Below are positions 6,059 through 6,079 of a DNA stretch of 6,079 bases, one piece after another. Source of the stretch: Alphaproteobacteria bacterium. GTDB taxonomy: Bacteria > Pseudomonadota > Alphaproteobacteria > UBA6615. The translations under genes and the position numbers were made by a program. The notes under the pieces are model-generated. The model was not told the DNA's origin and searched no databases. It saw nothing but the letters and a program-made list of their open reading frames with translations. Within the stretch, counting starts at the first letter, position 1, and each line of letters starts with the position of its first letter. Location: NCBI GenBank assembly GCA_013003285.1, contig JABDJY010000426.1, forward strand, positions 1 through 6,079. Reading direction: 5' to 3'.

Positions 6059-6079
6059 GCCTCCCGCTAAGGCAGGAGG
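6059..6079 (+). terminator. Possible csp terminator stem, cut by window end
   Basis: Fifteen bases after the csp stop, CCTCC (6060-6064) can pair with GGAGG (6075-6079) over a 10-nt loop. The preceding GGCGCCG suggests that the stem may continue past the window. Whether a T-run follows cannot be seen. GCCT (6059-6062) with AGGC (6070-6073) is a shorter alternative fold. Confidence 0.4.

Overview
The window looks like ordinary chromosomal DNA from a GC-rich proteobacterium, most likely an alphaproteobacterium of Rhodospirillales type. This is inferred from codon use (strong G/C at third positions), the style of the ArgD, RecX and cold-shock proteins, and the arg gene order. No transposase, integrase, phage, CRISPR or RNA gene was seen. 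Six genes are recognisable, one of them cut by the window edge.

Minus-strand block, right to left (3573 to 1): two tandem ABC-2 type permeases, then argD (acetylornithine aminotransferase), then argF (ornithine carbamoyltransferase, only its first 205 residues). The permeases are clear paralogues 21 bp apart, and no ATP-binding subunit is visible. A good sigma70-like promoter lies in the 113-bp gap before argD, so argD-argF can be transcribed apart from the permeases. ArgD makes N-acetylornithine, and after deacetylation by an enzyme not in the window ArgF converts ornithine to citrulline, so the pair supplies two steps of arginine synthesis.

Plus-strand recX (3696-4280) diverges from the permeases across a 122-bp region that holds a 12-bp perfect palindrome and a possible recX promoter. 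It ends tail-to-tail, 6 bp from the end of a minus-strand MscS-family mechanosensitive channel gene (4287-5495).

The 339-bp region 5496-5834 separates mscS from a divergent cold-shock protein gene (5835-6044, plus strand). It carries a good promoter for the csp gene and a leader of about 140 nt with a conspicuous stem-loop just upstream of the ribosome binding site, reminiscent of regulated cspA leaders. The window ends inside what may be the csp terminator.

I found no convincing undescribed system. The points most worth a second look are the structured csp leader, the ATPase-less permease pair, and the palindromes and repeats in the two other intergenic regions.
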